Positions 8,544 to 16,613 of a DNA stretch of 64,000 bases are shown here, piece by piece. The stretch is taken from contig NZ_CP022303.1 of the NCBI RefSeq assembly GCF_004216475.1, forward strand, positions 3,224,001 through 3,288,000. Direction: 5' to 3'. Every line of letters begins with the position of its first letter. Position 1 is the stretch's first letter. Position numbers and translations under genes: made by a program. The notes beneath the pieces are model-generated. The model was not told where the DNA came from. It was given only the letters and a program-made list of their open reading frames with translations, and did no database searches. Source of the stretch: Thalassococcus sp. S3. GTDB lineage: Bacteria; Pseudomonadota; Alphaproteobacteria; Rhodobacterales; Rhodobacteraceae.

Positions 8544-9341
8544 ATGTACCGCATTCTATCCGGCACTCTTCTTGGGCTCATGCTCTCGACTTCTGGTGTT
8601 TATGCAGCCACTTGCGGCAACACATCCGCGGGGTTCGACCAGTGGAAGGCCGCATTTGCGCGAGAGGCTCAGCAAGCGGGCGTTGGGCAACGCGGCCTGC
8701 AGGCCCTCGCCCAGTCACAATATGCGTCCCGCACGATTGCAGCGGATCGCAATCAAAAGTCATTCAGGTATTCCCTGCAGAAATTCATGCAGGTGCGCGG
8801 GTCCGAGACGATCATCGCGCAGGGCCGCAAACGCAAAGCCCGTAACGCCAATTTCTATGCCGCTCTCGAACGGCAATACGGCGTTCCGGCGGGCGTGATC
8901 ATCGCAATCCACGGGATGGAAACCGGCTTTGGCGGCTTTATGGGTGACAGTTCGGTCGTCTCGGCCATCGTCACCCTGACCTATGATTGCCGGCGGTCCG
9001 ATTTCTTCAAACCACATGCGATTGGTGCATTGAAACTGGTGGACCAGGGCGCGATCACCGGTCAGACTCGCGGCGCCAAGCACGGGGAACTTGGCCACAC
9101 CCAGTTTCTGCCGGGCAACGCGCTGCGATACGGGGTAGACGCCGACGGCAACGGGCGCGTCGATTTTTACAGTCAAAGCGATGCGCTTGCCTCCACCGCG
9201 AATTTCCTGCGCCAAAAAGGATGGCGCCCCGGTGCCGGCTATCAGGAAGGTCAGCCGAATTTTGCGGTAATCAAGCAGTGGAACGCTGCCGGCGTTTATC
9301 AAAAAGCCATCGCGATCATGGCCGCCCGGATCGACAGCTAG
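8544..9341 (+). CDS. Lytic murein transglycosylase (MltB-like, SLT_2)
   Basis: A 265-residue secreted protein with a signal peptide of about 20 residues (MYRILSGTLLGLMLSTSGVYA). The catalytic glutamate is in IAIHGMETGFGGFMGDSS, matching the MltB/SLT_2 family, and GELGHTQFLPGNALRYGVD plus the DGNGRVDFYSQSDALASTANFL segment are also family motifs. It cleaves the glycan strands of peptidoglycan with formation of 1,6-anhydromuramic ends in the periplasm. I chose the ATG at 8544 over an upstream TTG at 8469 because it has AAAGGA 7 bp ahead and puts the signal peptide at the N-terminus. No lipobox is evident, so it is probably soluble. A weak terminator-like hairpin follows. Confidence 0.9.
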   Translation: MYRILSGTLLGLMLSTSGVYAATCGNTSAGFDQWKAAFAREAQQAGVGQRGLQALAQSQYASRTIAADRNQKSFRYSLQKFMQVRGSETIIAQGRKRKARNANFYAALERQYGVPAGVIIAIHGMETGFGGFMGDSSVVSAIVTLTYDCRRSDFFKPHAIGALKLVDQGAITGQTRGAKHGELGHTQFLPGNALRYGVDADGNGRVDFYSQSDALASTANFLRQKGWRPGAGYQEGQPNFAVIKQWNAAGVYQKAIAIMAARIDS

Positions 9342-9354
9342 GGCTCAAGATCCC

Positions 9355-9379
9355 AAAGATGCCCCGCCGGTCCATCTTT
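9355..9379 (+). terminator. Possible terminator after the transglycosylase gene
   Basis: Arms AAAGATG (9355-9361) and CATCTTT (9373-9379) enclose an 11-nt loop and run into a short T-tract TTTTG. It lies 13 bp after the stop codon. The stem is AT-rich, so this is a modest candidate. Confidence 0.4.
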
Positions 9380-9637
9380 TGTTTCCGGTGACGAACCAAC
9401 CCGACAGATCCCAAGCAATCTGTGCTTAATCGCTGCGCAGTTACATCATTCCGGCGTTATCGCGCCCCGCCTACGCCTTATTTGAGGGTCAATGGTTCGC
9501 CTTTCACGCGAATTGCTTAGAAAACGAGCACCGCAAAAAGTGTTGAAAGCCGCAGCAAAACACAAATTCCGGCGCATTGTGTCCAGATTTGACGCGCAAT
9601 CTTGTTCACATCGAAACCATTTTCGGAGACTGGGCAG

Positions 9638-10366
9638 ATGTCTCAGACAGGACAATTTCACGGCGGGCTCGTCTTTACCGCATCACAGGACCATTCCGTT
9701 CTGACCTTCAGCCAAAGCGTGCGCGAGACGCTGCTTGATTACGGCTATCACGTCGATCGGCAAACCCGTGTCGATCACGAGCGGGTCAGGCTCACCTGTG
9801 CTCGCTACCAGATCAAGATCAGCTACCGCGAAGACGGGCCAGAGGCGATGCGTCTTGGTCTTGTTGTGTGCCCGATCGACGAAGCCTCCGATGAGGAGGC
9901 AAAGCATCTCCTCGCGCTGATGCTTCACCGCATAACGGCAACGCATCAACCGGACCACGTGGAATGGCTCTGCTCGGATGCGCCTCCGATGCTGCAGCAT
10001 CGACGGCGCACGCTGAACGGACATGGGATCAGCCCGTTTGCCCGTCCCCCCGCGCACCGCACACCGTCCGAGCGGCGCCCGTCCAAGCCGGTCACGCTGA
10101 CAGAACAGTCCGACCTTGCGATGGCCTTCCGCTCACGTCCGACCGCGATTGACCCGCTGGGCAACCTGCATCAGATCGCTGTTTGGGGCATCACCGGGGT
10201 GGTGGCCACCCTCTCTGCCCCCATTGCAATCGCCCTTGTTGCATTCAACCTCTTCCTGGGTGGATCCATCCCGGTCAACACAGGGGTGCTGGCAACGACA
10301 GCGGCAGCAATCTTCACTCAACCGTCCGGCGCTGCAGCAGATGTTCTCTCCATCTGGCCTTTTTAA
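9638..10366 (+). CDS. Hypothetical membrane-anchored protein
   Basis: A 242-residue protein that I do not recognise. Residues 1-105 look like a small soluble domain with alternating strands (LVFTASQDHSVLTFSQSV, RLTCARYQIKISY, RLGLVVCPIDEA). A basic and Pro-rich linker follows at about 115-165. The C-terminus has one or two hydrophobic segments (IAVWGITGVVATLSAPIAIALVAFNLFLG and the following GVLATTAAAIF). This layout suggests a cytoplasmic domain with a C-terminal membrane anchor. The ATG at 9638 has GGAGA upstream at good spacing; an earlier TTG at 9602 would add twelve residues. A strong hairpin terminator follows. No operon partner is evident. Confidence 0.6.
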   Translation: MSQTGQFHGGLVFTASQDHSVLTFSQSVRETLLDYGYHVDRQTRVDHERVRLTCARYQIKISYREDGPEAMRLGLVVCPIDEASDEEAKHLLALMLHRITATHQPDHVEWLCSDAPPMLQHRRRTLNGHGISPFARPPAHRTPSERRPSKPVTLTEQSDLAMAFRSRPTAIDPLGNLHQIAVWGITGVVATLSAPIAIALVAFNLFLGGSIPVNTGVLATTAAAIFTQPSGAAADVLSIWPF

Positions 10367-10396
10367 GTAGCGGCACGCCCTCCGAACGGAATATGC

Positions 10397-10426
10397 AGCC
10401 CTCCGGCAGATCGTTGCCGGAGGGCT
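10397..10426. terminator. Bidirectional hairpin terminator between convergent genes
   Basis: A perfect 12-bp stem (AGCCCTCCGGCA and its complement) with a 6-nt loop GATCGT lies between the stop of the plus-strand membrane protein gene and the stop of the minus-strand DUF3445 gene. Its position suits termination from both sides, although no long T-tract follows. Confidence 0.6.
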
Positions 10427-10444
10427 CGCGCGTATGCCCTGCCG

Positions 10445-11188
10445 TCATTCAGGCACGTCTTCGGCCGCAAGCACGTAGGTGTGGATCGCAAAGATCACCG
10501 CCCCGCTCTGCGGCAGACGCACGATGGATTGACGTTCGCTGCGTAGAAACGGTGCATCTGTCGCACCCGCCTCGATCCGCCTTGGTTCGACTGCGGATCT
10601 TGGCTGGTAAAGCTCGGGGTCGGCATACCAAAGCCTGTTGAACCGCCACAACGGCCGCCCCACTCTGACCCCATCGAAAAGGCGCTGAACGCGGCGCGCG
10701 ATGTCCTCGTCATAGTCCTGAACTTCCTCGTGGATGGAGATCAACGGGCGCATCGCCTTTTCCGCCAGGCGCCAGCTTGCCGGGAAACACAAAACCGCGC
10801 CGGTGAGCACGTGTTCGGCGCCGCGCTTTTCCATCAGACACAGATCCTCCTGCACCAGATGACCCAGTGTTCCCAGCGGATCCGACGGGCTCACCTCGAC
10901 CACACCACCATCCGGTCGGGTCACGCGTCTATCGTCCACCTGAAAGCCAAGTCCCGGCAGCAGCGCCAGCACAGTCTCAAGCAGTTCCTGTGCGGCTGGC
11001 CTTGCGGCTTCATCGAGGAAAAGAACCTCTTCGCGCTGCTCTCTCAACAAGATCTCGCGGCGGGCCATCTGCGCGGCAAAAGCATCGTCAACCGTGATCC
11101 ACCCCTCGGCTGGCAGCGGTGCGACACCCGGCAATGCGCGATGGACGCGCATATCCTGCGGTAACTCGCGCTGCAAGATTACGACCAT
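10445..11188 (-). CDS. DUF3445 protein, heme-dependent oxidative N-demethylase family
   Basis: About 247 residues. The conserved family segments are visible: VDDAFAAQMARREILL near the start, EVSPSDPLGTLGHLVQEDLCLM in the middle, LCFPASWRL, then ISIHEEVQDYDEDIARRVQRLF, WRFNRLWYADPELYQPR and the late LRSERQSIVRLPQSGAVIFAIHTY. DUF3445 members are the heme-binding subunit of oxidative N-demethylases acting on methylated amines. The usual reductase and partner subunits are not adjacent. It is divergent from dddP, 126 bp apart. The ATG at 11188 has GGGAG ahead; an upstream in-frame ATG at 11224 lacks this. Family is confident; the physiological substrate in this organism is unknown. Confidence 0.82.
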   Translation of the reverse strand: MVVILQRELPQDMRVHRALPGVAPLPAEGWITVDDAFAAQMARREILLREQREEVLFLDEAARPAAQELLETVLALLPGLGFQVDDRRVTRPDGGVVEVSPSDPLGTLGHLVQEDLCLMEKRGAEHVLTGAVLCFPASWRLAEKAMRPLISIHEEVQDYDEDIARRVQRLFDGVRVGRPLWRFNRLWYADPELYQPRSAVEPRRIEAGATDAPFLRSERQSIVRLPQSGAVIFAIHTYVLAAEDVPE

Positions 11189-11314
11189 CTCTGTCGCTCC
11201 CGTCCCATTGCGGCAGAACCACACTCAAAAACGACCATGAAACACGTCGGTTTCTGACGAATTCTGCAAATCCCCTCGCGTCATCATGAGACCAATTGAC
11301 AGCGGAGACCAGAG

Positions 11315-12655
11315 ATGAACCAGCACTATCGCGACACCCGCAAAATAGATCCCGCCCGTGGCGCGGTGCTGGGCGACGGCACACCGAATATCGGCGATCG
11401 GGTCGAGATCGGTCCGACCCGGCTGGCTTTCGCAGAATGGGAGGCCGCCGGTCTGACGCTGCCCAATCTGAAAGAGATGAGAGAGTATCGCTGGCACCGC
11501 CTGACACAGCACATCGTGGATCGGGACTATGGCGGCCTGTTGATGTTTGATCCGCTGAACATTCGCTATGCCACCGACTCCACCAACATGCAGATTTGGA
11601 ACATGCATAACCCGTTCCGGGCCGTTTTGCTGTGCGCGGACGGCTATATGGTGATGTGGGATTACAAGAACTCGCCCTTTCTCAGCGAGTTCAATCCGCT
11701 GGTCCGCGAACAGCGTTCCGGCGCATCGATGTTTTACTTCTCGACCGGCGACAAGACCGCCGATGCCGCACGCGCCTTCGCGGGTGAGGTGGCGGAGGTG
11801 TTGCGCGAACATGGCGGCGCGAATACGCGGCTCGCCGTCGACAAGATCATGGTCCATGGGCTCAAAGCACTTGAGGCCCAGGGGCTTGACGTCGTGGAGG
11901 GTGAGGAACTGACAGAACACGCTCGCGCGGTGAAAGGCCCGGACGAGATCCACGCGATGCGCTGCGCATCACATGCCTGCGAGACGGCGGTGTTCGCGAT
12001 GGAAGAGTTCGCCCGCGCACATGTGGGAGATGGCACGACGTCCGAAAATGACATCTGGGCGGTGCTGCATGCCGAAAACGTCAAACGCGGCGGCGAGTGG
12101 ATCGAGACCCGCCTCCTGGCCTCTGGTCCCCGGTCCAATCCATGGTTTCAGGAATGCGGCCCCCGCATTCCCGGGCGCAATGAGATCATCGCCTTCGACA
12201 CGGATCTTGTCGGCGCTTACGGGATCTGCATCGACATTTCGCGAACATGGTGGATCGGTGATCGTCCTCCTCGTCCCGATATGATCGAGGCGATGCAGAT
12301 CGGCCATGAGCATATCATGACCAATATGGAGATGCTGAGGCCCGGTGTCAGGATCGAAGATCTGAGCCGGAATACGCATGTGCTACCGGAGAAGTATCAA
12401 AAACAGAAATATTCCTGCCTGATGCATGGTGTGGGTCTGTGCGATGAATGGCCCCTTGTGGCCTATCCTGATCACGCGGTGCCCGGCGCCTTCGATCACG
12501 TGCTCCAGGAGGGCATGGTGCTGTGTGTCGAGGCGCTGATCAGTGAAGAAGGCAAAGACTTCTCGATCAAGCTGGAAGATCAGGTCTTGATCACCGCGGA
12601 CGGATACGAAAACCTGACACGCTATCCGTTTGACCCCGCGCTGATGGGTAACTGA
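11315..12655 (+). CDS. dddP: Dimethylsulfoniopropionate (DMSP) lyase DddP
   Basis: 446 residues, M24 metallopeptidase fold repurposed as a DMSP lyase that cleaves DMSP to dimethyl sulfide and acrylate. The opening MNQHYRDTRKIDP, the IRYATDSTNMQ segment and RGGEWIETRLLASGPRSNP are as I remember them from roseobacter DddP. The six metal ligands fall at the positions known for the characterised enzyme: Asp295, Asp297 (FDTD), Asp307, His371 (LMHGVG), Glu406 (VEALIS) and Glu421 (LEDQV). GGAG lies 8 bp before the ATG. It is divergent from the DUF3445 gene and followed by a hairpin. Length and ligands are all intact, so activity is likely. A creatinase or Xaa-Pro peptidase assignment is less likely given the near-identity. 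Confidence 0.95.
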   Translation: MNQHYRDTRKIDPARGAVLGDGTPNIGDRVEIGPTRLAFAEWEAAGLTLPNLKEMREYRWHRLTQHIVDRDYGGLLMFDPLNIRYATDSTNMQIWNMHNPFRAVLLCADGYMVMWDYKNSPFLSEFNPLVREQRSGASMFYFSTGDKTADAARAFAGEVAEVLREHGGANTRLAVDKIMVHGLKALEAQGLDVVEGEELTEHARAVKGPDEIHAMRCASHACETAVFAMEEFARAHVGDGTTSENDIWAVLHAENVKRGGEWIETRLLASGPRSNPWFQECGPRIPGRNEIIAFDTDLVGAYGICIDISRTWWIGDRPPRPDMIEAMQIGHEHIMTNMEMLRPGVRIEDLSRNTHVLPEKYQKQKYSCLMHGVGLCDEWPLVAYPDHAVPGAFDHVLQEGMVLCVEALISEEGKDFSIKLEDQVLITADGYENLTRYPFDPALMGN

Positions 12656-12704
12656 CACCGGCGTTTTGTCGGCAATCTGAGTGCAACCCGCGAACACTGC
12701 AAAT

Positions 12705-12725
12705 GCCCGGCGGAATGCGCCGGGC
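12705..12725. terminator. Hairpin between dddP and the beta-lactamase gene
   Basis: Arms GCCCGGCG (12705-12712) and CGCCGGGC (12718-12725) form a perfect 8-bp GC stem with a 5-nt loop in the 114-bp gap between two convergent genes. There is no clear T-tract, so termination is inferred from position. Confidence 0.5.
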
Positions 12726-12769
12726 AAGGCTGGCTCGCAACGCCGTTTTGAACGACGCGCGCAGTGCTC

Positions 12770-13579
12770 CTATTGCGTGGGAAGAACGCCAAGCTCCCGC
12801 AAGACGCTGAGCGTGACGCCCTGGCGATGGTGAATGTCCTCCCGTCCGCGCATATCCATATTGTAGGCGAAAAGATAAACCTCGCCTGCCCGTTCGACCC
12901 AGCCCGCATACCAGCCGATGTCGACGGCATTTCTGTTGAAGTTCCAACCGGTTTTTGCGTAGAGAGCCCAATCGCCGCCCGCTTCTTCCAGCATGATGAT
13001 GCGGGCCGCGGTGTAGGTGTCATCGGCCAGCGGCAGCTTTCGTGCCGCGACCTGGGCGAGAAAGTCGATCTGTTCGTTCGCGCTGATGGCCAATGGTCCG
13101 CGCAGCCAGTACTCGGTCACGTTTTCCGGCGCCCCGATCTCGGCATTGCCGTATTGGAAAACCTCCAGCCATTGGGACATCTTTTCGGGTCCAAGATCCC
13201 TTGCGATCTGCTGGTAAACCCACACCACCGAGCGGCGGAAGGCAGTGGCGAGTGTCTGGTCACGATTCCAGGCATCCAACCAACGCTCTTTGCCGTCCCA
13301 TGTGAATTGTGTCGTTGGCGTCGCATATCCCGTTTCAAGCGCGATCAGCGTGTGCGGGATTTTCGACGTCGATGCCGGGCGGAAACGTTCATCGGCCCGT
13401 TCGGGATTGCTGGTCCATGTCATCCCGTCCGACATCCTTCGAACGACGATCACCGAATGTTCGGGATCGACGCCCGCATCGGCCACGTAGCGTGCCACCT
13501 GATCCTGATCCGCGTGCGCCTGCACTGCCATAACGGCACAGAATGTTGCGATCAGGCTGGCCCGTCTTGTTAGTCTCAT
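12770..13579 (-). CDS. Class D (OXA-type) beta-lactamase
   Basis: 269 residues with a signal peptide (MRLTRRASLIATFCAVMAVQAHA). The class D motifs are all present: S-T-S-K with the nucleophile at residue 70, SVV at 117-119, YGN at 143-145, the YWLRGPLAIS segment with a Trp near 158 that resembles the Trp next to the carboxylated lysine, and KTG at 209-211. The enzyme should hydrolyse beta-lactams in the periplasm by a serine acyl-enzyme route. It lies opposite an AmpR-type regulator with a 219-bp shared intergenic region, which suggests inducible expression. Position 72 is Ser where many OXA enzymes have Phe (STFK). Substrate spectrum cannot be told from the sequence. Confidence 0.9.
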   Translation of the reverse strand: MRLTRRASLIATFCAVMAVQAHADQDQVARYVADAGVDPEHSVIVVRRMSDGMTWTSNPERADERFRPASTSKIPHTLIALETGYATPTTQFTWDGKERWLDAWNRDQTLATAFRRSVVWVYQQIARDLGPEKMSQWLEVFQYGNAEIGAPENVTEYWLRGPLAISANEQIDFLAQVAARKLPLADDTYTAARIIMLEEAGGDWALYAKTGWNFNRNAVDIGWYAGWVERAGEVYLFAYNMDMRGREDIHHRQGVTLSVLRELGVLPTQ

Positions 13580-13798
13580 GCCTTTGCCTCCGTTTTTTTA
13601 AAACCTGTTCCTCCGCTTGCGTTTCATCACAAGCGGTTCTGTGTGGGTGCCGACGAAACCGGCGTGTCCTACCTGTCGGAGTGTCGAATTGCGCAACCCA
13701 AGGCTTGCGATGCATTCGATTTTGTTATGCGACCGATGTAATTCGGCGCGCTTTAGCGCACAAACGATCAAATCTAAGCACTTGCATGAAGAAAACTT
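13580..13798. promoter_or_regulatory. Divergent bla/ampR promoter region
   Basis: This 219-bp region separates the divergent beta-lactamase and AmpR-type genes. AmpR proteins bind T-N11-A sites in such spaces. I cannot pick a single site with confidence. A short inverted repeat GCGC-TTTA-GCGC lies at 13748-13759. Confidence 0.45.
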
Positions 13799-14719
13799 AT
13801 GGATCGCCCCCAACTTCCCCTCAATGCGCTCCGCGTCTTCGAGGCCGCCGCCCGGCATCTCAGTTTCACCCAGGCAGCGTTGGAGCTTTGCGTGACACAA
13901 ACCGCTGTGAGCCATCAGATCAAGAACCTCGAAAGTCGGCTGGGCGTCACCCTGTTTCGAAGAGTGCCGCGAGGGCTGGTGCTGACCGATGAAGGGCGCG
14001 CGCTGGTCCCGGTTCTCAGCACGGCTTTCGACCAGGTGGGTGACGTGCTTGACCGGTTTCTCGACGGGCGATACCGCGAAACCCTGCATGTGGGCGTCGT
14101 TTCGACGTTTGCGACCGGCTGGCTCTTGCCCCGCATGCCCGATTTCACGGCGCAGCATCCCGGCATCGATCTGAGGGTGTCGACCAATAACAACCGTGTC
14201 GATATCGCAAGGGAGGGTCTGGATATGGCAATCCGGTTCGGCGATGGCACCTGGCCCGGCATCGAGGCGGTGCCGCTTATCGAAACCCCTCTCAGCCCCC
14301 TTTGCGCGCCGGACTGCCCGCTGACCACGCCGGCGGATCTGGCCGGACATATGCTTTTGCGCTCCTACCGAAGTGGAGAATGGGAAAGCTGGTTCGCCGA
14401 TCAGGGTCTGACCTGCCCCGACTTGCGCGGTCCCATCTTCGATAATTCTCTGGCCATGGCCGACATGGCGGCACGAGGCTTTGGGATCGCGCTCCTGCCC
14501 GTGGCGATGTTTGCGCATGAAATCGCAACGGGCCGCGTTGTCCGCCCTTTCGCCCATACCATTACGATCGGCCGGTATTGGCTCACCCGCCTGAAATCCC
14601 GGCCGGTCAGCCCGGCGATGAAGCTTTTCGAAAGCTGGCTTGTGGGCGGTTTGACACAGTCAGGGGTCTTTGCCGACCAAAGCGAGCGAGGCCGCCCCGG
14701 AGTTCTCAGCGATCCCTAG
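13799..14719 (+). CDS. ampR: LysR-type regulator, AmpR/GcvA group
   Basis: 306 residues. The N-terminal helix-turn-helix is in LSFTQAALELCVTQTAVSHQIKNLE (about 22-46). The effector domain has the AmpR-like features VGVVSTFATGWLLP, RVSTNNNRVDIAREGLD, LRSYRSGEWESWF and YWLTRLKSR, closer to AmpR than to other LysR members I know. AmpR senses cell-wall recycling muropeptides and activates a divergent beta-lactamase gene. Here the divergent gene is class D, whereas classical AmpR targets are class C or A. The start at 13799 gives the usual PLNALRVFEAA opening. No strong ribosome binding site is seen. The role is inferred from similarity and gene arrangement. An opposite-strand frame of similar size is an artefact of base composition. 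Confidence 0.82.
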   Translation: MDRPQLPLNALRVFEAAARHLSFTQAALELCVTQTAVSHQIKNLESRLGVTLFRRVPRGLVLTDEGRALVPVLSTAFDQVGDVLDRFLDGRYRETLHVGVVSTFATGWLLPRMPDFTAQHPGIDLRVSTNNNRVDIAREGLDMAIRFGDGTWPGIEAVPLIETPLSPLCAPDCPLTTPADLAGHMLLRSYRSGEWESWFADQGLTCPDLRGPIFDNSLAMADMAARGFGIALLPVAMFAHEIATGRVVRPFAHTITIGRYWLTRLKSRPVSPAMKLFESWLVGGLTQSGVFADQSERGRPGVLSDP

Positions 14720-14870
14720 CGAGGAACGTCCATCGCTTGGCTGATTTATCATGGATGCAAATCGCCTTCACTCAGCCTCGCCTCGATGCACGGTACCGTG
14801 AAAGACGTGTCACACACCTTGGCAGCGTCCGCGCGACAACCCAATCTGGTGGCAACTGAAAGGACGCTTC

Positions 14871-16082
14871 ATGCCCACCGAACGCATCACATTCCCCGGC
14901 CACGATGGCGGGCAACTTGCTGCCCGCTTGGATCTACCGAATGGCCCGGTTTTGGCCACGGCTCTGTTTGCCCACTGCTTTACCTGTTCAAAGGATATCC
15001 CGGCTGCACGGCGCATTGCGGGGCGTCTGGCCTCTATGGGGATTGCCGTTTTGCGTTTCGACTTCACCGGTCTGGGTCATTCCGAGGGAGAGTTTGCCAA
15101 CACCTCCTTTACCTCGAACGTGGAAGACCTGATCGCCGCCTGTCGCTATCTCGACGGCCGCGATCTTGGGCCGAGCCTTCTGATCGGGCATTCTCTGGGC
15201 GGTGCCGCCGTCTTGAAGGCAACCGCTCGACTGGATCAGATCAAGGCCGTGGTGACGCTTGGCGCGCCCTTCGATCCCTCCCATGTCACCCATAACTTCG
15301 CCGATGCTTTGCCCGAAATCATTGAAAAGGGCATTGCCGAAGTTCAGCTTGGCGGTCGCCCCTTCCAGATCGGCAAGACGTTTCTGGACGATATCGCACG
15401 CGGCCAGCTCACACCCGCGATCGGAAGCCTGAAAGCGGCCCTGCTGGTGTTGCATGCGCCCCGGGACGAGACCGTCAGCATCGACAATGCCAGCGAAATC
15501 TTCCTCGCGGCCAAGCACCCCAAAAGCTTCGTCACGCTCGACGATGCGGATCACCTGATCACCCGGGCAAAGGATGCCGAATACGCCGCCGATGTGATCG
15601 CGGCGTGGGTGGGTCGATACATCGATCTGACACAACCCGCTCCACCGCCCGGAGCGCCCGAAGGGGTCGTGCGTGTGACCGAGGCGGACCCGAATGGTTT
15701 TCTTCAGGACATCAATGCGGGCCCCGATCATCACCTTCTCGCCGATGAACCGATGGCCTATGGCGGCACCAACCAGGGATTGACCCCTTACGGTCTGGTC
15801 TCGGCCGGTCTGGGTGCCTGCACCTCCATGACCATCCGCATGTATGCCCGCCGCAAAGGCTGGCCTTTGACTTGTGTGAGCGTGGATATCACCCACGACA
15901 AGGTCCATGCGCAGGATGCAGAGCCTGGCAGCACCAGCAAAGTCGACGTCTATCACAGGCTGGTCCGCCTGGGCGGGGATCTCAGCGAAGATCAGCGCAA
16001 GAGGTTGCTGGAGATCGCTGACAAATGCCCTGTGCACCGCAGCCTTGAAAAAGGGGCCCAGGTCCACACTCAACTGGCGTGA
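14871..16082 (+). CDS. Bifunctional alpha/beta hydrolase - OsmC fusion
   Basis: 403 residues with two domains. Residues 1-250 form an alpha/beta hydrolase with the oxyanion region AHCFTCSKD, the nucleophile elbow GHSLGG (Ser at about 107), Asp in HAPRDETV and His in DDADHL. Residues 265-403 are an OsmC/Ohr-like domain with GLTPYGLVSAGLGACTSMTIRMYARRKG and a second cysteine in DKCPVHRSL, the peroxidatic cysteine pair of this family. OsmC domains reduce organic hydroperoxides. The fusion is known in proteobacteria; how the two activities cooperate is unclear. It stands alone after the AmpR-type gene. Confidence 0.9.
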   Translation: MPTERITFPGHDGGQLAARLDLPNGPVLATALFAHCFTCSKDIPAARRIAGRLASMGIAVLRFDFTGLGHSEGEFANTSFTSNVEDLIAACRYLDGRDLGPSLLIGHSLGGAAVLKATARLDQIKAVVTLGAPFDPSHVTHNFADALPEIIEKGIAEVQLGGRPFQIGKTFLDDIARGQLTPAIGSLKAALLVLHAPRDETVSIDNASEIFLAAKHPKSFVTLDDADHLITRAKDAEYAADVIAAWVGRYIDLTQPAPPPGAPEGVVRVTEADPNGFLQDINAGPDHHLLADEPMAYGGTNQGLTPYGLVSAGLGACTSMTIRMYARRKGWPLTCVSVDITHDKVHAQDAEPGSTSKVDVYHRLVRLGGDLSEDQRKRLLEIADKCPVHRSLEKGAQVHTQLA

Positions 16083-16206
16083 TCGACTGAAGGCCAACCG
16101 AAAAGCATGACGCCCGACGTCTGTACGTCAGAAGCGCGCTTTTTGATCAGAATGCCTCCGGTGACCCTTCGGATCACCCGTACGGCGCCGGTTGACGCAT
16201 CACCCC

Positions 16207-16605
16207 TTACGCGCGGATATACCTTGTCTCCATGATGTAGTCCTTGCGTGGACCCTGCACGGTCCAGATAGCGCGCCAGCTTGGCCAGTCCTCGAAAGCG
16301 TAGTGAACATCGTAGATGTCGGGATCACAAAGATGGCGGTCCACGCTCTCGGCCGCGCCCAGTGCGATGCGGTGAAACGCGCGCGCATCGTCGAAGAAGA
16401 CCGAGATCCCCGCCTCTTCGGCGCGCCAGAGATATCGGCGATACCCCGTGATCGGAGCTTGGTCCGGCAGATGCATCGTGACGTGTTCCGTCCAAACGCC
16501 CTCGACCAGTTCAGCTCTGCCTTCGGCTGAAATAACATGACCCGCCTGACGGTCATCTATGCGGCGGGACAACGTCCAGCCACCGCAGAAATCATCAAGG
16601 CACAT
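16207..16605 (-). CDS. DUF6314 family protein
   Basis: About 132 residues from the ATG at 16605. Features of the family are the opening LDDFCGGWTLSRRIDDR, then GYRRYLWRAEEAGISVFFDDARAFHRI, CDPDIYDVHYAFEDWPSWRAIWTVQGPRKDYIM and a final ETRYIRA, suggesting a small beta-barrel lipocalin-like protein of unknown role. The upstream gene ends at 16614, only 8 bp away, which argues for this start over the longer frame to 16704 that would overlap it. No signal peptide is visible. Function is unknown. Confidence 0.7.
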   Translation of the reverse strand: MCLDDFCGGWTLSRRIDDRQAGHVISAEGRAELVEGVWTEHVTMHLPDQAPITGYRRYLWRAEEAGISVFFDDARAFHRIALGAAESVDRHLCDPDIYDVHYAFEDWPSWRAIWTVQGPRKDYIMETRYIRA

Positions 16606-16613
16606 CGGCCCGC

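Noticed and set aside
8023..8581. Two minus-strand frames of 63 and 120 codons upstream of the sugar dehydrogenase
   Set aside because: No good ribosome binding sites, no recognised motif, and one lies over the promoter and signal peptide region of the transglycosylase gene.
13598..14557. A 319-codon minus-strand frame
   Set aside because: It is the antisense of the AmpR-type gene, which has clear LysR motifs on the plus strand.
14988..16097. A 369-codon minus-strand frame
   Set aside because: Antisense of the hydrolase-OsmC fusion; no family motif.
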